The notes below the pieces were generated by a model. It did not search any database, was not told the DNA's origin, and saw only the letters and a list, made by a program, of their open reading frames with translations. A stretch of DNA of 64,000 bases, taken from NCBI GenBank assembly GCA_002197995.1, contig NGZR01000002.1, positions 4,526,001 to 4,590,000 on the forward strand. The letters are read 5' to 3'. Source of the DNA: Gaeumannomyces sp. JS-464 (Eukaryota > Ascomycota > Sordariomycetes > Magnaporthales > Magnaporthaceae). This document shows positions 1 through 12,405 of this stretch, one piece after another (the first letter of the stretch is position 1; each line of letters opens with the position of its first letter). Position numbers and translations under genes: made by a program.

Positions 1-1303
1 CGACGTCAGGGGCCGTTGTCGCCTGGCGACGGGGATGGCATTCCAGCCGAAAGAACGTGCTTCTTCCTCTTCCTTCCTCTTCTCTTTCTTTAGCGCGTCA
101 AGCCGATCGTTCCACGGGCGGAAACTGAGCGCACAGCCTCCAGCGTCGCACGTGGACGGCACGCCGTTGGTGTCCTATGCCTCCATCCGCTCGTATACTG
201 ACCGAAAAAAAAATAAGCCTCTTCACCGCGCCAATGCTGTGCCAATGCTGTGCGTGCGATGGATTCCTCAACATGGTTGTGCACCGACATCCAATGCAAT
301 TATCCATGCTTGGTTGCGAGGTGGCTGGTGTCTGCTCGGAAATGATGCAATATACCTGTCCGACGGCTGGGCGAAAACCAAGGGTGCCGCGCACTCCCTG
401 CAAAGTCCAGCGGCCGAGTGCGGCGTTCCGTCTTCGTCAGCCTGCCGCGGAAGCGGGTCTCGATGGCATGGAAGGCGAAAGCAGCACGGCAACGAGCACC
501 ATGTCTTGGGCCGCCCGGCATCTGGGCCCTTTGGGGTCCATCGTTGAGGCTGAGATACTTGGGGGCCGCACCTTGTCCGGTTGGTGACGTGCTTGGAGCT
601 ATTGACCTAAGGTGGACCGTGTCCACCACCGATTGCACGGCCAGACCAGGCCAGACCAAGAACCCACGCAATGGGCGAATGCGGTCTCGCATTCTCATTC
701 CAACGTTGAGATGCTCTCGTTGCCGCGACTTTCATGTGAGTGCGCAGTGGATATGCACCCAATCGCACGCTCACTGTTGGCTGTATCTGCTCGCCGTCGC
801 CATGGATTCGGACACGACGTCCATGTCAATGGATCAAATGCACGTCTTTGACCGTCGAATGGAGAGCCCGGGCATTGGTCAGCAAACCGACAGCTTGCCC
901 AGCCGTCGCACTCTGAAACCGAATTGAGCCCAGGTGTGCCCCTCTACCGTAACGCGTGGTCAGGCGGGGTTGATTTGGCCATTCATGTTAGCTGAGCCAT
1001 GCTCGCCCGCTCCCTCTGCTTGTCGTGAACCCCTCATTCGGCCACTGCCGAGCACTGGCCCCAAGCTGCTGCTCGCCTGCCCCGCCCGTCTTTGTGCCGC
1101 TTGACCTGTGCTCTACCAACGACATACCGCCCTTTCAGACGTGCCTCACCTCGCGTCGTGCTTTGCCTGAGGCAGCGGATCCCGCCGAGGCACGAAGCAG
1201 CACCGAGAGAACACCTGCTGTTCTGCCGGGGGACGTGAGCCTACCTAGGTACCTACCTACCTACCTATCGGGCAGCTCTTCCCCCAGCAAGCAGCCGCCC
1301 ATC
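1..1303. other. Intergenic/upstream region, no gene supported
   Basis: Open frames of up to about 170 codons exist on both strands but overlap each other, show no recognisable domain and have no consistent splice structure. Just upstream of the next gene a TACC/CCTA repeat (about 1243-1267) and the palindrome CCTAGG are seen; this part is presumably promoter and 5' leader of the SH3BGR-like gene. Confidence 0.5.
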
Positions 1304-2628
1304 ATGGCATCCTCCGCCTCCGAGCAGCCCGCTTCGGCAAAGCCCGCCGCAACGTACTCAACCGACCCGGCCCTCTACATCTACACCTCCCTGACCGCCG
1401 GCAGTTCCCATATCGTCACGGCCACCTCGCGCCTCGAGACCATCCTGCGAGCGAACCGCGTCCCCTTCAAGGCCATCGACATCGCCACCGACGAGAAGGC
1501 CCGCATGCTGTGGGGGCGCAGGGCCGGCAAGGACGAGTCAGGCCGCATGCGCAAGCTGCCCGGCCTTGTCCAGGAGGGCCTCATCCTGGGCGTGCGTTTT
1601 ACCCTCCCCTTGTTTCCTGGGGCGGTTGAGTTGATGCTTGGTTTTTGACACGCACTTGCTGGCCACTGCAGGACCTGGTCGAGATCGAGGAATGGAACGA
1701 ATACGGCGAGCTCAAGCAGCACGTCAAGATCTTCTACGACGACTTCACCCAGCCCTCCATCAGCCAGGCCCCGAAGATGCCGCCTGTCCAGCCCAAGCCC
1801 GCCGTCCCAGCCGCAGCAGCGTCCGCCGCTGCTGCCGGTGCCGCCGCCGCCGCCAAGGCAGCCGCCGTCCCGAAGCCTCCCCCGGCCCCGCCAGCACCTG
1901 AGAAGAAGGCAACGCCAGCCGCCGCCGCCGCCAAGGGCCCACCGAAACCCGGCGCCACCACCACCGTGCCCATTCTCAGCGTCGCCGAAGAAGCCGCCGC
2001 CAAAGCGAAGCAGATACGTCTCCAGAGCCTGCGCGACAAGGTCTACGGGAAGGGCAACAGCGGTCCCGCCGACTCCAAGTCCAAGGACGCCCAAGGTGGG
2101 GAGAAGGCGGCGGACGAGAAGAAGGGGGAGGCGGCCCCAGCCAAAGCCGGGGCCGAGAAGGAGGCGGGCGAGGCCAAAAAGCCGGCAGCCATCTCGGTGG
2201 CATCAGCGGCTGCAAAACCCGCCGCCAAGGCGGACGCGGGGCTCCAGTCGCCCACCTCGGGCGCGTGGAAGGGCGGCAGCTCCGCCGCCGGAGGCCCCGC
2301 GTCTTCCGAGGAGCTCCTCCGCACCCTCCAGAGCCCGACCAGCACCGCCTGGAAGCCCACCGATGTTGACCCGCCCGTGACCTCGTACCGGGGCTCAGTA
2401 GTGAGCCCCGCGTCGCCCGAGGAGATCGAGGCTGTCGAGAAGGAGCTAGCTATCAAGGAGGAGCCCGAAGAGGAGGAAGACGAAGAGGAAGATGATGACG
2501 ATGAGGAGGAAGATGACGACGACGACAACGACGAGGAGCCCAAGAAGACGGCAGCGGCAGCCCCAGCCAAGAGCGCGGAAGCAACAAAGGATAAAAAGGC
2601 CTCAGAGAGCAAAGATACCAAGGCGTGA
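1304..2628 (+). CDS. SH3BGR-like (SH3-binding, Glu-rich) thioredoxin-fold protein
   Basis: Two exons, 1304-1591 and 1672-2628, with a phase-0 intron (GTGCGT...CTGCAG, 80 nt), giving 414 aa. Residues about 18-125 match the SH3-binding glutamic-acid-rich/glutaredoxin-like fold: a beta strand LYIYTSLTAGSS, a helix, then FKAIDIATDEKARMLWGRRAG and RKLPGLVQEG followed by IEEWNEYGELK. No CxxC active site is present, as usual for this family, so it is not a redox glutaredoxin. The rest is low complexity: Ala/Pro/Lys-rich linkers, two related blocks LQSPTS-AWK, and a very acidic Glu/Asp run (about residues 355-385) before a Lys-rich tail. The start is the first ATG after a TACC-rich leader and before the conserved strand. 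Role in fungi is unclear; likely a cytosolic adaptor. Family assignment good, function not known. Confidence 0.85.
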
Positions 2629-3017
2629 AGAAGGGGAGCCAGATTCCATGTACCCTGTAATTTGCCCCATATTGTTGCGTCATGACTTGGTGGACATTTT
2701 GTTGCGTGCCTTTTTTGATAGTGTTCGACGGATGATATCCACAACCTCGGCCTAGGTACAGCATCCGTGCTATCTGCGGCGTATGTCTTCTCTGCCCAAA
2801 CAACGAGGTGATATCTAACCCTCGGCTCCGTGTGTCTAGCCGCTTATAATTCTTTCATGTATGAGAATGTGCTCCCGCACGCGTGTTATACGTACAGGGA
2901 GGCAACATATCTGACTAGGTAGCTAGCATTACCTGGTAGCGCAGGATGCGCCGCCCTCTTTCATTTTTCTGCTTTCCTTCTGTACTTTTTTTTTTTTTTT
3001 TTTCAAGTGTCAGATTT
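2629..3017. other. Convergent intergenic gap
   Basis: Space of 389 bases between the 3' ends of the SH3BGR-like gene (+) and PEX6 (-). It contains a T14-15 run near 2989-3003 and CTAGGTA motifs (2750, 2916). No coding feature is seen. Confidence 0.6.
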
Positions 3018-6000
3018 TTAATCATACAACCCCTCGTCATCGCCGCCCGAGCCGTCCAGGTGATCCGTTGTCGCCACTGCTTTGCCCTTCCCCCTTGCCC
3101 TGATGCTCCCATTCGCGCTCCCTGGACGGTGACCGTCGGAGCCTGCCAGGCCGCTGACGGTCTCCTCGTCACTGCTCGACGGCGCGACAGCCTTACCCTT
3201 GCCCTTCCCCAGGATGGGAGTAGCCATCAGGGCTTTCCCCTTGCCCTTGACGCTCGAGCTCGACGAGACGGAGCGGAGAGGCCCGCGGGGCATCAGGCCG
3301 TTGTCCTGATGATGTTGCTGATTTTGCTGTTGCTGCTGCTTGTCCCGCCCGCCTTCAAAGGTGGCGCGCACGCGCTCGTAGTGGGCCAGCTCGCCGGCGC
3401 TCACGCTGGGGATCAGCTCGCGGTGCGCCTCCATGAAGTCGTGCTCCATGACCATGACGGCCACGTCCTCGGGCTCGGCATAATGGTCGAAGAAGTAGGC
3501 CGTCGAGATGGGCGGCCTCCCGCCGCCGCTCGCCGACGCCTCGCGCTCTGCGTTCAGTGCCTTGATCTTTGCGTCTACTCGCGATGCTTGCCGCGTAACC
3601 GCCTTCAGCATGGCGTCGCTGCAGAGGGCGTAGAAGTCGGCGCCCGTGTAGGTGAAGGGCAGCTTCTCCGACACGGCCTTGAGAGACACTGAAGGATGCA
3701 GTGTAAACCTGAGTGATCCGGATGTGCGTGGTTAGCTTGATCCTAGACGCAATTGTATTGGTTAAAAAAGAGATAAAGACGACTGACTTCCTCGTTAGCG
3801 CCTCCATAATCCGGAGCTGCTTCTCATGCGTGTCCGAGACGCCCAGATATAACAGTTTGTCAAAACGGCCTGGGCGGAGAAGTGCCTGGTCTAGAAGGTC
3901 AGGCCTGTTGGTGGCACCAATGACAAAAACGCCGCCGGCAGAGGCACCGTCGTCGTCGTCGTCCCCGCCACCGCCGCCACCGCCGCCAGACGACATGCCG
4001 TCCAGCTCGGCCAGCAGTTGCGACACGATGCGGTCCATGACGCCGCCACTGTCTCCTTGGTTTCCACGCTTGGGGGCGACCGAATCGAGCTCGTCGAAGA
4101 AGACGACGCAGGGCCTCGCGTCGCGCGCCCGCTGGAAGACACGCCGCACATTTGCTTCGGACTCTCCAATGTACATATTGAGCAGTTCCGGGCCCTTGAC
4201 GCTGAAGAAGTTGAGGCTGTACTCGGTGGCGATAGCCTTTGCAAGAAGCGTCTTTCCCGTTCCAGGCGGTCCATAGAATAGGATGCCAGACCGCTTCTTC
4301 ATGCCCTTGGCGAAGAGCTCCGGCCGCTCAAGCGGCAGCTGGATCGTCTCTTTGACGGCCTCTTTGACGTTGCTCAACCCTCCGACATCGTCCCACGTCA
4401 CATTTGGGATCTTGGGCGCCCCGATAGCGTCGGCAAAGTTCTTGCGCGCCGCATCGACCGCCGTGTCCAGGTCCCCCTTGGTGAGCCCGCGCACCGCTGA
4501 TCCTCCGGCCACTAGGACATCTCTGACGGTGACGGCTGGCACCCCGCTCTCGGTGCTTCCGGCGCTAGCCTTCTCGGCCAGCCCTTGGAGTCGCGCCCGT
4601 CGTGCGACCAAGGCGCGGTCGATGACGTCTACGAGGTCTCCGGCCACCAAAGCCGCCGTCTTGAGGGCGACGGCGCCGAGGTCCACACCGGCGTCGAGGG
4701 CGAGGCCGCGGTGGTCAACGATAGAACGCAGGATACCCTCGCGCTCGCCCTCGTCGGGCGCCGACATGTCGAGCTCATGCGTGAAAAGGCCTCGCACGCC
4801 GTCGGGGATCTTGTCAGGCTCGGTTGTGGTCGCAATGAGGACCCTCGCACCCGACAGGATGCCGCGCATTGTCGCTGTCATACGCTCCGCCGTGAGCGCC
4901 TCGACGTGCCGAATGAGGAGCGCACAACACTCTGGCCCGCAGCTGAGTGCGCGCTCCGCTCGTGCCTTGAGCGTCCCGTCCGTCTTGACGTCGCTGCCGC
5001 CCGCCCCTCCCTCGCTCAGTATATCAAATGCGTCCACCGTGAAGGTGTGCAGGCCAATGTCACGGCACGCGTCCGTGGCCAGCCTCGCCTTTCCAATGTT
5101 CCGCTGCGTGGAGACCAGCAGGATCGCGACGGGCGGCGCTTTGAGATGTATGGCCCTTTTACTTGTCGCGGCAGCCAGCAGCTCCCTGACACGACGCCGC
5201 AGGGGCGAGATGTAGCTTGGCCTTAGCTCAGAGATGGCCACAGGAGGTGATGCTAACACGCCGCTGGGAGGGTTCAGGATACCTAGATAGTATTGCCAAG
5301 TACTCGCTTTCACACCAGGAACGCGACCATTGACCATGCCTGACGATTCTAGGTGGGCCATTGAGGTCTCGACGCAGGCAGCAAATCCCCAGAGTGCCTC
5401 CTCCTGCGCGGCCTCGACACCGTCCTGCTTCTGTGCTTGCAGGTGCGAAACTCGGAACCAGGCCACCTCGTCCAGGTTCAAGCCCCGTCCGTCGGGAGCT
5501 TTTGTGTTGGCAGAGCCGGCCGCGAGCGAGAGTATGTCGTCTATCGCGGAGCCCTCGCCCGCGGACGCTTCTTTCATTGTGCGCCCAAGCTGCGTGTCGA
5601 TGGGCACGGCGATGAGGTCACCGGCCTTGATCACACGAAGCTTCTTCTCAAAATACCACTTCAATCCGGCCATGACGGCCACCTCCAAGTCTCTAGATGA
5701 GGATACGGGGGTGCGAACCTGTTGGATGACGACGTCACGGGCATAGGGTGGTTGCATGACCGCCGCCGCCTGCGAGTGCGGCCCGCCCCCGTGGTGATGC
5801 GCAATGGACCTCTTCAGGGGGAGCAAGCGCAGGTGTGACGGGCTGTCCAGGTTGGCAAGAAGGATGGGTGATGCATACGCCAGAGGGCTTGTCGGCTTCT
5901 GAACCTGCGACTCGAAGAATGAAAGGCTGCGGCCGCCATGCTTTGAGCTCGGTATCCGGCTAACGGGCCGTCTCGAGTACCCTTCGGGCAGGCCAAAAAC

Positions 6001-7514
6001 CCTGGCAGGCCTCCAAGCGGGCTCCCTGCGCATCTGGTTCCCCGAAGCTCCCAAGGGCGAATGGACCGAACCCGTTGGCAGGGGGCGCCGACGAGGCCTC
6101 AACCCGGACCCAGTCCCCAGAGAAGCAACCGATCCTCGACAAGTTGCTCACATCAACATACACATGGGCCTCCTCGTCTCAGGCGTCGGCTTCGGGTGCA
6201 GCAATTCCGCTGGTATGGGCTTGACAAGCCCCTGAGCTTTGAACAGACGGCCTCGCGGGCGGTCTGGGCGGGCGGTCGTTGCGGTGAAGGACGAGAAGAC
6301 TGAGCCAGGTGTGGTCATGCCATTAGTCTTCCTCCCGCGGCCCACGGTCATCGGCGTGCCGGGCTGCATGGTCGACAGGCCGCTCGCGGTAGGCGGTGGC
6401 AGGGTCGGCGTCTGCAGCGATATCATATCGTCGGCCGAATCGTCAGACAGCTCGTCATTGTCGCCCTCCGACAGCTCCGTCTCGGACGCGCTGGTGGCGG
6501 CAGAGCTCTCAACGGCCGAATCGCTGACCTCGATCTTGTCCCGCTCCTCAGCAGCCGAGTAGAACTGGTCATTCGCTGTGTCCTCGTCGGCCTCAGTCAC
6601 GCCATCGAGCATCCCGCCGGGGCGCGCGGAGCCCCTGTCCCTATTCCCCTTGGGGCGCGAGCGACTAGGCGAGACAATGATCTTGGTTTTGGGAGACAGG
6701 ACGCCCTGCGCAACGGGCTCGCAGAGCGTAACCCTGCCAGGATTCGGCGGGACGTGGGTTATCGGGTGCGGGGGGAGCGGCAGCGGGAACAGATCGCCGG
6801 AATGCACAACGCGGAGTGTGCCCAGGGCAGCGCGCAGAGCGGTGGCCAGACGCAGCTCAGAAGATACAGCCGACGAGGCATTTCCCTTGCCGATTGTCGA
6901 GGCCTCGGGGTGGTTCCTGAAGAAGGTGCCCTCGCCATTCCCGAGACGCTTGGCCAGGTCGCCATCCAGACTGACAAAGACGGTGTCGAGTGAAAGCGCA
7001 ACGGCGTCGATGACCAAGATGTCTATGCCGCTTCTGCTATGGCTGGATAGCTTGGATGGGGCAACACGCTCGAGGGTGGTGGCGAAGTTCTGTAGCACGA
7101 GGCTCGAGTCGGAGGGGGAGAACTGGACGGTGGAGTGCGACAGGGCGGTGGACTTTGTGACGGGGACTATGGTCCAGTCGGTAGTTTCGGGGGAGGCGCC
7201 TGGCATCCAGGGGGCAATGGCCACGTAGTGAACCTCGCCGAGATCCTGTGGCTCTGGGGTGGCCGGGACAGTCGCGTGTCAGCTACGGGGCTGGCGATCG
7301 CTTGCTTGCTTCAGACAGGCAGACGACAATGTGCAAAAATAGAGGGCTTACGGTTCCGTAGATGTGGGAAGAGGTCGGCGAACAGGTCCTCGGACAGAAT
7401 GCCGACGTCGCTGCGGAGATGGTCGTCGAGGGCAAGGCGGGCCGAGATGGGCAGCTTGTCCTCGCGCCTTCTCCGGCGCCGTTTCCGGCAGGCGAGCGCA
7501 GGGGCCGCGTCCAT
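3018..7514 (-). CDS. PEX6: Peroxisomal AAA ATPase Pex6 (two frame breaks in this sequence)
   Basis: Exons 7514-7352, 7253-3788 and 3708-3018 on the minus strand; introns 98 nt (GTAAGC...CAG) and 79 nt (GTCAGT...CAG); about 1439 aa. Pex6 with Pex1 forms the ATPase that pulls ubiquitinated Pex5 receptor out of the peroxisome membrane. Visible: N-terminal RKRRRRRRED and LPISARLALDD, a long acidic linker, a degenerate first AAA domain (about residue 765, no GKT Walker A), and an intact second AAA domain with GPPGTGKTLLAKAIA (about 1050), VVFFDELDSVAPKRG and ATNRPDLLDQALLRPGRFD. A Gly8-Asp5 insertion precedes the last motif. The tail has KGKGKA repeats and ends GLYD. The frame breaks twice: the conserved GCFSGDWVRVEA segment (6178-6026) is in another frame, one base missing near 6178 and one extra near 6025. 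Read literally, TGA at 6150-6148 ends the protein; a 126-nt GTGAGC...GCGCAG pseudo-intron (6151-6026) would also restore frame but delete the conserved segment. Confidence 0.92.
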
Positions 7515-8908
7515 GGCGGGCCGAGGAAGGCGGCGGGCGCACTCGAGCGGGCGACTCTGTGGTTTGTGCCGACGTCGGCGGGCAGCGTGGGAGCGAAGCA
7601 GTTGCGATTCGGGCGACTCTCACACAGGTCCGCAACAGCGCATGTCGGGGTCAGTGGGTGGCAGGCCGCCAGGGTCGGGCGCCGAGTCAAAGACAACAGT
7701 CTGGTGTCAATATCGAGCAGTGATCCCATCTCAAATTCAGTGGAGCTCTCAGCTCCAGGGGTTGGGTTGGGCCTCGGCCCAGCGCGCCGGCCCCTCATGG
7801 CATTGGCAGGCGCGTCTCGGGCTGGCAGATGGCAGAACTGGAGCTAGGCTGGGGTATAGTCACGTGAGCACTGGCTGCACGAATAGGTACCTGTACCGAG
7901 GTACCCTTGAACTCGCCAGCAAATTGCCTGACCTGAGCTGTTGCAGAGATGGTTTGCGCCTACATGAATGCGGGTTTATCCAGCTCTGCCTCATTTGTCG
8001 GAGCTGGCGGACGAAAACGTAGCCTCGATGCGGACGGCTGATGCGATCCCAATCGGGGCCTTCCGCCGTGGCGGGTTTCACATGTCTGTGCTAGCGATGC
8101 ACAGGCTGTGTGAAGGTGCATTTTGTTGCTCTCGTCTTCCACTCTGCTTTGTTGCGCAAAATGACGCAACGCTCACCGGCCTGAGCTCGCCTTGTTCTTG
8201 ATCCCGTCCTTGCCGGCATCTCTATATCTACAGGCGCTGGGCTGCAAAACAAACGTGGTTTGGGGCGGCGTGGCTTTCCTTGGTCATTGACTCTGATTCC
8301 ATCAGTTTGGAGATGCGGCTGCTGCAGGGGTTGGTTGGTTTTCATCAGACTGCGTCTGTCCAGAAAGAAAATCTCCATGTGGAGATACAGCCGACGCTAG
8401 GTACCGCTACCTGGGATTATTTGCAGCACGGCTGCCAGGTCCTGGTACAATTTGTACCATAGGTACCAAGAACCGGGTACCTCTTTGAGCGCGGCTTCTC
8501 TCCATGACGTCTCCCCGATTCCAGACAGCCCAACCTTGATTCGTATGCAGCTTGATCATTGAAATCTAGCCGCTCACTCACGCCCATAACACCATAACAC
8601 CCTGATCTCGACCCAAAACACACGCAGCGACCGCCTTTTGTCCGACAGTCGGTGTAGAGGCTTGGTATCGCTGCATACAACAGCAGACCACACAGTAATT
8701 TTCATACCTCAACAACTCCTCTGGCCAGTGTCTTCGAGACTAGAAACTCCACGCGGCCTCCCTAGCCTTTCCCAAATCACACTAGACGAATCCATATAAA
8801 GCCTCGTCAGTGTCTTGATCTGCAAGAGTAAGGGGCGTCGGTGACCGCAGCATCACCCTTTCGGATCGGAGGGTCGGGTGGGGGAGTAGCTGGGTTGGCC
8901 TGCGCGAC
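7515..8908. other. Divergent promoter region, PEX6 / lipase
   Basis: 1.4 kb between two divergently transcribed starts. No gene is supported; overlapping short frames have no family signature. Several GGTACC palindromes occur (around 7888, 7902, 8400, 8462, 8477). It presumably holds the promoters and 5' leaders of both genes. Confidence 0.5.
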
Positions 8909-11540
8909 ATGGCGATCGAGGCTGAATCCGGTGAGCCCAAGAGCAACTCCCTCGACGATGCCGGGGACAAAACGCCAGACATAGAGAGGCCATCTTCGGG
9001 AAGTAGAGATTCCTCTCCGAAGGCCGGATCCTTCGTCCGAGATTCTGCTGCCAAGTTTGCCAAGCAGTCCGAGAAGCTCTCGCACCTAACGACCACCGAC
9101 AGCGGCGACGCTGCCGCCGTCGAGGCCCATTTCGTCACGCCGCACGATCCCGTCATCGTCACGGCCGATGGCAACCGCCTGCCCGCCGTGCCTCTTCAGG
9201 AGGCCCACAAGCTCAACATTTTAAAGGAAGAGCTCGAGGGGACGCAGCACACGCAGGAGGCCGCCTCCTCCTCGCCTGCACTCGCGGGCGGTGCCTCTTC
9301 AGCGGGCGAGCGGCGCGCAGACCAGAGCTCGGAAAAGCTCGCCAAGGCCCTTCGTGGCGCCAATGGCAAGTCTATACAGAAGTCGGGCGAGGGCTCGCTG
9401 CGCCGGTCGATGCCCCATCGCATACGAACCCCCTGTTCCCCCCGCTGCCCCTGTATGGACCCCCGTCCTTTTGGCGCAACGTCCAGTGCGCCACCTTCCG
9501 CGTCACGTCCTTCTTCCTCAGCCTCGCCTTTCTCGGCGTCATCGTCCTGGGCGCCATATTCACCAGTATCCCGCCGGTTTGCGGTCGCACCGCCAGCAGG
9601 CTGATGCTGCGCGATCCCGACGCAAAAAGGGCGTTTTACGAGGAGGAAAAGAGGCGTGCGGCGGCACGTCGAGAGCAAGCTCGCAACTGGAGGCGACGTC
9701 ACAGCTCTCACGACACGTCGGGCGAGAAGGAAGACGACGGCGTCGGATACGTGCCCACGGAAGGCGGCCCGGATCCGATCAAGTGCGACGTGGCGTATTA
9801 CGCACGCCGTGTCGGACTTGATATCGAGGAGCTCCAGGTCCAAACCGAGGACGGGTTTATCATCGACCTTTGGCATGTGTACGACCCTAGGGAGTACGAG
9901 GAGCTTCCGCCAGCGGAGCGCGAGCAGCGTGGGCCTGATGTGTTCGCCAGTAGCAAAAAGAGGCTGAGGAACCCAGACAGGCCTCGCAAGTTTCCCGTCT
10001 TGCTTATGCACGGTCTGTTGCAGAGCTCCGGCGCATACTGCTGCAACGATGACGACTCGCTGGCATTCGTTGGTCTCCCTCTATACTGCGGTTCTCCCTC
10101 ACCCAGACAACACCAATGCTAATCGGTCTCTCAGTACCTGTGCAAATCGGGATATGACGTATGGCTGGGCAACAACCGCTGCGGCTTTAACCCGAAACAC
10201 AGCCTTTTAAAGTACCAGGACCCGCGGCTGTGGGCTTGGAACATAAGACAAATGGGGGTGCGTTCGAATCTTGCTCGAGTCTCGCTATCCGTATTATACA
10301 TCATCTATGTTGGGATAGCACTGCTTACTCCTAATCTAAAGGTCTTTGATCTCCCGGCCTTAACCTCGCGGGTGTTGTACGAGACAGGGTTCGAAAAGAT
10401 CGGTCTCGTGTGCCACTCGCAGGGCACAACCCAGACGTTCGTCGCGCTCGCCAAGGAGCAGCGGCCGGACTTGGGCGAGAAGCTGACCGTCTTTTGCGCT
10501 CTGGCTCCCGCAGCGTACGCAGGCCCGCTTATCGGCAAGATGTACTTCAAGTTCATGAGGGTCATCACGCCCTCCATGTTCCGCCTCATGTTTGGGATCC
10601 ACGCCTTCATCCCCTTCATGATGCAGATGCACCGCCTGCTGCCGCCCCGCCTCTACGGCCACCTTGGCTATCTTGTCTTCTCGTTCCTGTTCAACTGGAC
10701 CGACGAGCGCTGGGACCGAGGCCTGCGCGACCGCATGTTCCAGTTCGCACCCGTCTACGTCTCTCGGCCGAGATGAGGTGGTGGCTAGGCCGCGAGTGCT
10801 TCGCCCGCCACAAGTGCATCTTGGCCACCAAGGAGGAGTGGCGGGCTGAGGAGAAGGAGGACGCGGCGGCAGAAAGGGAGGGCAAGGGCCTAGCCGGGAG
10901 CAGCTCAGCTGCAGCTAAGGAGGCTGGTCAGAACCCCCACCCAGAGCACGGCCGGGGCCCGCTGCAGCAATGGCCACGCAACCTCGTCCTCGATCCCGAG
11001 GGCGTGGCTGACCCGGGCCCGAGCCCCGGTCCTAGCGGCGATCATAAGAGTGGTGATGTCGGTGCTGCCCCAGCGGAGCAGCCTAAAGACGGACCGGCGG
11101 CGGCCAGCCACCAGTCGCCGCCGCAGAGCAGCCGCCGCAGCAGGAAGGCGCGCGGGTCGACTGCGTGGTACAACTCGCAGGCGCCGCCCTTTGCCTTCTG
11201 GGTGTGCGGGCGCGACGACTTGGTGGACGGCGCCAAGCTACTCCGCCGGTTCGAGCGCGGCAGGGAGCCGCACGTCAACGTGGTGCACTCCAAGGTCGTC
11301 GCCGACTACGAGCATTTGGATGTTATCTGGGCCCTCGACGCGCCGACCCAGGTCTTTGCCGAGCTCCGCGAGGTCCTGTGGAAGACGTGTGACGCCCGCG
11401 ACCGCTGCCGGGTCCCCACGGGCTGCGAGGACGTTGCGCCCTGGTCGCCCCCGCCCCCCGCTGGGGACGAGGACGAGGAGGCGCATCGCGAGGGCGGAAG
11501 TTCCTCTGGGAGCAGCAACGAAGATGTGTCTGGAGGATAG
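8909..11540 (+). CDS. Membrane-anchored acid-lipase-family steryl ester hydrolase (two frame breaks)
   Basis: Alpha/beta hydrolase of the Yeh1/Yeh2/Tgl1 (AB-hydrolase-associated lipase) group, which releases fatty acids from sterol esters. About 827 aa. Introns: 10069-10134 (66 nt, branch GCTAAT) and 10258-10341 (84 nt, stop-free). A disordered N-terminus is followed by PLFPPLPLYGPPSFWRN and a membrane segment (about 190-213, VTSFFLSLAFLGVIVLGA), then TEDGFIIDLWHV, oxyanion motif LLMHGLLQSSG (about 366), YDVWLGNNRCGFN, nucleophile elbow LVCHSQGTTQT (about 453; Cys replaces the first Gly of GxSxG), GRDDLVDG (Asp) and YEHLDVIWALDA (His). The reading frame slips at about 9410-9430, before the PLFPPLP block, and again at about 10770 between FAPVYVS and AEMRWWLGREC; each needs one extra base. 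As written the ORF stops early, but all catalytic parts are conserved, so sequence error is more likely than decay. Confidence 0.85.
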
Positions 11541-12405
11541 TAACGGTTGAGTGTTTTGAGTGTCGTTTTATGTACGCTACACGGGACCTGGGGTTAGACG
11601 AGCACACTGGGACAGTATTGTTTTGGCTTTCATCTTGGATAATGAATGATAGAGCCGGGTTTGCACAGATTATGTTTGGTAATACTTTGTGCTTGGGTTT
11701 TGTCACGCCTTGGTGTTTCCAAATTGTTCCTGCAATACAAAGTATACCCCCCTGACGAATAGGGGTAAATGGTAGGAGTAGGTGTGTATACACGGCCAAT
11801 CTGCCCACGTGCCTCCAAATGATAACTACCTAGGTAGGCAGGCATATCGGAGAATGCTGTCAAAGGGGATGTACTCGGTAGAATCCAGAGTATGAATGGC
11901 GCAATTTGCGAGATGTCAACATGACTGGCAGCCTTGCTTCAGTCCCACCGCGGATAACAGGCAATGCAGGCTCCCGAGACCAGACCCTCGACAGGTGCAG
12001 GAAACCGCCCGCACCAAGGACGTCGGGGCCTCGGCTTGTCAACGGCCGCCTCGAGACATACATCTATAGGCACACAACGCACAGGCGGCTCCAAAACATC
12101 TCAGTGGTGAGTCAATGGCGGAGAAATCTCCGTAGACTCATGATTACAGTGCTATGTGAGCAGGCGCACCCTGACGAAGGTTATTACATGGAAATAATTA
12201 CCGCCTCCCTCCTGCGAACAGAAAAGCAGCAGCAGCAGGTAAACATGGTCTGCGTGTGCAGTCTATGCAAATTCCCTATAGCCAGTTGGTGGTCGTCCTT
12301 CCATCACTACGAATCGCGCTTCGACCCGTTTGATCCTTGACCGGCCGTCATGCAGTACCAAGAACTCCCAATGCGCCCGAAATCAAACCCGGTGCCATGA
12401 CCCTC
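11541..12405. other. Convergent intergenic gap
   Basis: 865 bases between 3' ends of the lipase (+) and the GPI protein (-). It carries the palindrome TACCTAGGTA near 11828 and AT-richer 3'-UTR-like sequence. Nothing coding is recognised. Confidence 0.5.

Noticed and set aside
6026..6151. A third PEX6 intron (GTGAGC...GCGCAG)
   Set aside because: It would remove a segment that reads as conserved Pex6 protein in the adjacent frame; frame breaks fit better. Kept as a finding because it can mislead.
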